This document shows positions 63,001 to 64,000 of a stretch of 64,000 nt of DNA, in pieces. Where the stretch lies: positions 34,775,712-34,839,711 of the forward strand of contig JAFMSR010000008.1 of assembly GCA_022818135.1 (NCBI GenBank). Direction: 5' to 3'. A program made the position numbers and the translations under genes. A model generated the notes under the pieces. That model saw only the letters and a program-made list of their open reading frames with translations, searched no databases and was not told the DNA's origin. This DNA is from Saxidomus purpurata (lineage: Eukaryota; Mollusca; Bivalvia; Venerida; Veneridae). Position 1 is the stretch's first letter. Each line of letters opens with the position of its first letter.

Positions 63001-64000
63001 TGATTGGAAATAACATCAACATTATCCACATCATTGTGGCCTATAGTTACTTCATTTTCAGAATCATTAATAAGGTCAAGTCCACAAATTCCATCAGAAT
63101 CTGCTTTTTGCATCACTCTATTTTCATGATCAATTCCATCATTTTCATCAATAATATCTTCTTTTTCTGTACAGGTGTTGTTTGCAAACTGTGCCTCCTG
63201 AAAATGTGTCACACTATTATCTATTTGAGCTGGTAAACTGACTGACCTAAAAACAGACGGATGTTTTCTTTGTGGACTAACCCTTCCATGATCTATGGAA
63301 GATTCACTGAGACTAGTTGACCTGTGAAGACGGATTTTAGTAATATTATCATCTTCAATTCTATCTAACCTTTCTTTCCCTGTCTGAATCAACTGTTTTT
63401 CTATCTCTTCTCTTGATGCTATTTTCTCTTTTTCTACTAAACTAAAACACATATCTAGAAGACTGCTTGGTCCACTGTCTGTCTCTACAGAACAAGTTTC
63501 ATCATTTATTGGACTGGCCCTTTTTAACATAGCTATCCCTTCTGCAAATTTCTTTTTTTCATCTTCTGTTAGATTTAAGCTGTACTTCCAATCTAAGAGT
63601 AAGTTGATAGCCCACTCCGTGTTATTATCACAATTTTCTAACACACACTCCAGTTCACCTAGAGGCACAGTTGGAAAGCATGTCCGCAGAAATTCCACAC
63701 TTTCTGTATCTGTGAGTGGTACAAAATCATCTGTGGATGTACTTTTCTCTGAAGTATGAACCTCATTCAATGAACTAGTACTATTGGAACTTTTTAATTC
63801 TGTGTTAACAATGTGTCCATTCACAAGTTTCTTTGGATTTCCTATCAAATAGTTTATGCTACTATCAACAAACTCACCCTGATTTAATCTTTCCAACAAA
63901 TTAAAATATTCAGAGTCTGTCATAGTCTCTGCATTGCTCAAATCTTTTCCATTCAACAGATTACTAGTACTACTAACTGGAGACAAAACTTGTTTTTCTG
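48050..64000 (-). CDS. N4BP2: N4BP2-like protein (CUE / DUF1771 / Smr), C-terminal part, truncated by right edge
   Basis: Known family: human N4BP2 carries CUE, kinase-like and Smr regions; relatives yeast Cue2 and worm NONU-1 cut mRNA at stalled ribosomes in no-go decay. Seen exons (minus): 62885-64000, 61444-61566, 60376-60620, 59785-59909, 56655-56784, 55802-55984, 55491-55558, 54804-54904, 48236-48344, all in matching phase, plus a tentative terminal exon 48050-48089. Domain order: a CUE-like segment (FLRTCFPTVPLGELECVLEN), a linker with LARQLQEQE and SLAEIMQEEQ, a second CUE-like segment (FPKLDRKLLDEIL joined to NLSETMAAI), DUF1771 (YEDYRGEANLHFRLRQECFQ then KAKEAYRRG), and Smr (MTLDLHGLHVDEA, then LTVITGRGSHSRGGVAKLRP). 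The DLH motif and the Arg of TGRG match residues reported catalytic in Cue2. The N-terminal kinase-like part would lie beyond 64000. Confidence 0.93.
48236..48344 (-). CDS. N4BP2: N4BP2-like exon, Smr domain second half
   Basis: Acceptor gtttatttcag, donor GTAAGT, ends phase 2. Encodes KKLTVITGRGSHSRGGVAKL then RPSIIGYLKTNKY, the TGRG-HS loop and following helix of Smr domains. It lies 6.5 kb from the first half. Confidence 0.95.
48975..51350. mobile_element. Inner imperfect TIR element, 2.4 kb
   Basis: Left acgtgcaggggtgtggaaat, then ttttccgcggacgagtg; right ttgtccgcggacaag, then ggaattctgcacccctgacg. The ends are inverted with mismatches. Confidence 0.65.
50039..51073 (+). mobile_element. 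Modular tandem-core element, type gctcgactatt / aatagtcgagc
   Basis: Left acaagagctgtccataagac forms a gctgtc / gacagc hairpin, then gctcgactatt pairs with right aatagtcgagc before taaaaa. About four units of 165-175 bp (gtttcaagtcaatatcataa, acaagggccataatttgt). A cgccgacgccgacgc tract precedes the right end. Confidence 0.88.
53693..53832. mobile_element. Fold-back MITE, 140 bp
   Basis: ataacag near the left edge and ctgttat at the right are joined by longer arms (tatctttcgagttggctg / cagccaactcgaaagata) that are exactly inverted. Confidence 0.85.
54804..54904 (-). CDS. N4BP2: N4BP2-like exon, Smr domain first half
   Basis: Acceptor cattatttag, donor GTAGGT, ends phase 1. Encodes ERNMTLDLHGLHVDEAIAAL then NRII. 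DLH is the Smr motif needed for RNA cleavage in the relatives. Confidence 0.95.
55491..55558 (-). CDS. N4BP2: N4BP2-like exon, DUF1771 last helix
   Basis: Acceptor cattgtag, donor GTCTGT (slightly weak), ends phase 2. Encodes GHQHTQKIKEANMRASEQIL, the continuation of DUF1771. Confidence 0.92.
55802..55984 (-). CDS. N4BP2: N4BP2-like exon, DUF1771 first part
   Basis: Acceptor tctttcag, donor GTACTG, ends phase 0. Encodes LDAHIYHSVVSKDYQDDAEP, then YEDYRGEANLHFRLRQECFQ and ATFYSQQ, the typical DUF1771 helix pair found before Smr domains. Confidence 0.95.
56655..56784 (-). CDS. N4BP2: N4BP2-like exon, second CUE-like segment, second half
   Basis: Acceptor tttttacag, donor GTAAGC, ends phase 0. 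Encodes FNLSETMAAISSSLEESNTT (third CUE helix), then a Gln/Asp-rich linker ending RSMQEM. Confidence 0.91.
56977..58467 (+). mobile_element. Modular tandem-core element, type gctcgactatt / aatagtcgagc, second copy
   Basis: Left acaagagctgtcacatgaca hairpin, then gctcgactattcgaa, exactly complementary to ttcgaatagtcgagc at the right, before taaaaaa. Six to seven core units with a period of 164 bp (aaaaggggcataaatctg near 57447, 57599, 57763, 57927, 58091, 58255), unrelated in sequence to the core at 50039-51073. A gacgccgacgccgg tract precedes the right end. Confidence 0.9.
58468..59784. other. N4BP2-like intron, no recognised feature
   Basis: AT-rich, no exon-like match in the required phase, no clear repeat boundary. 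Confidence 0.5.
59785..59909 (-). CDS. N4BP2: N4BP2-like exon, second CUE-like segment, first half
   Basis: Acceptor atactttcag, donor GTAAGT, ends phase 2. Encodes RRLVQNEGGHVNM, then LYGRFPKLDRKLLDEILQVY. The FP and LL spacing is that of CUE domains. Confidence 0.9.
60042..60210 (+). repeat. tRNA-derived SINE with A-rich tail
   Basis: gcggtgtagaggttaaggtg (A box) and gggtttgagctcta (B box), then a body of about 90 bp ending in an A12 tract at 60198-60209. Lies in an intron of the N4BP2-like gene. Confidence 0.7.
60376..60620 (-). CDS. N4BP2: N4BP2-like exon
   Basis: Acceptor atgagcag, donor GTAAGT, ends phase 0. Encodes DEELARQLQEQENAY, a basic stretch with REEIGSRTRRTIP, and SLAEIMQEEQRIQ, short acidic helices that could be ubiquitin- or partner-binding. 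Confidence 0.9.
61444..61566 (-). CDS. N4BP2: N4BP2-like exon
   Basis: Acceptor atgtttcag, donor GTAAGT, ends phase 1. Encodes EGLSVSIDHKTAWLMYQCVK, then a Gln-rich helix (SQLQKEQQQLVK). The phases join it to both neighbours. Confidence 0.88.
61608..62575 (+). mobile_element. Modular tandem-core element, type ataccccccgaaca / tgttcggggggtat
   Basis: Left atcactgaaggtgat hairpin, then ataccccccgaaca, complementary to tgttcggggggtat at the right, before aaaaa. About five units near 147 bp (cttatcacttgtgtgaa, gaccaggggttttg, tgaccttgacctttgaccta). A gacggacggacagac tract precedes the right end. Confidence 0.87.
62593..62876 (+). mobile_element. Single-core modular element with mismatched ends
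   Basis: The left end matches the copy at 8729 (acaagagtgccaaactgtca, atacgtccg). The core and right end match the copy at 50039 (gtggttactcagatat, gatagtaccttgcatgcaaa, aagtcaagctaaaaa). The ends are not complementary to each other. Confidence 0.75.
62885..64000 (-). CDS. N4BP2: N4BP2-like exon with first CUE-like segment (open at right edge)
   Basis: Open from the window edge for 371 codons and ends in donor GTAAGT, phase 1. A CUE-like helix bundle lies near 63590-63715 (DTESVEFLRTCFPTVPLGEL to AINLLLDW). The rest is Ser/Asp/Asn-rich and probably disordered. Confidence 0.92.

Overview
The window looks like nuclear DNA of a bivalve mollusc, probably a heterodont clam. The genes are animal orthologues split by many GT-AG introns. 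The spacer is AT-rich and crowded with short tandem-core elements of a kind known to me from clam genomes (starting acaagag, with cores reading tgaccttgacctttga). The species cannot be told from the sequence.

Three protein-coding genes are supported, all on the minus strand. (1) The 5' two thirds of GEMIN5, the WD40 protein that recognises snRNA for SMN-dependent snRNP assembly: 13 exons run from the ATG at 24721 down to 2537, 666 codons with every splice phase consistent, and the gene leaves the window on the left. (2) A 934-residue C2H2 zinc-finger protein at 32192-34996 with 14 fingers, its whole coding region in one exon. (3) The C-terminal part of an N4BP2/Cue2/NONU-1-type protein from 64000 down to about 48050, with CUE-like segments, DUF1771 and an Smr nuclease domain. 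It enters from the right edge.

Layout: 1-2.5 kb holds tandem repeats and long G homopolymers that are probably artefactual. 2.5-24.7 kb is GEMIN5, with introns full of mobile-element relics. 24.7-32 kb is intergenic, with a fold-back element near the GEMIN5 start and a dead Tc1 transposase. 32-35 kb is the zinc-finger gene. 35-48 kb has no recognisable exon; part may be 3' untranslated sequence of the N4BP2-like gene. 48-64 kb is the N4BP2-like gene, whose 6.5 kb Smr-splitting intron holds a set of nested elements.

The most interesting feature outside the genes is a group of modular elements. Each starts with acaagag or a close variant, usually has a small hairpin next, then a short sequence complementary to the element's far end, then a variable number of core repeats (about 145-180 bp), and ends in ctaaaaa or ataaaa. 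Different end pairs are combined with different cores, and one copy (62593-62875) looks chimeric. Several other terminal-inverted-repeat elements can be delimited, including a hAT-type element with a perfect 8-bp target duplication and an element of about 4 kb with identical 40-bp ends. GEMIN5 and N4BP2 both act in RNA metabolism, but nothing here shows they work together.
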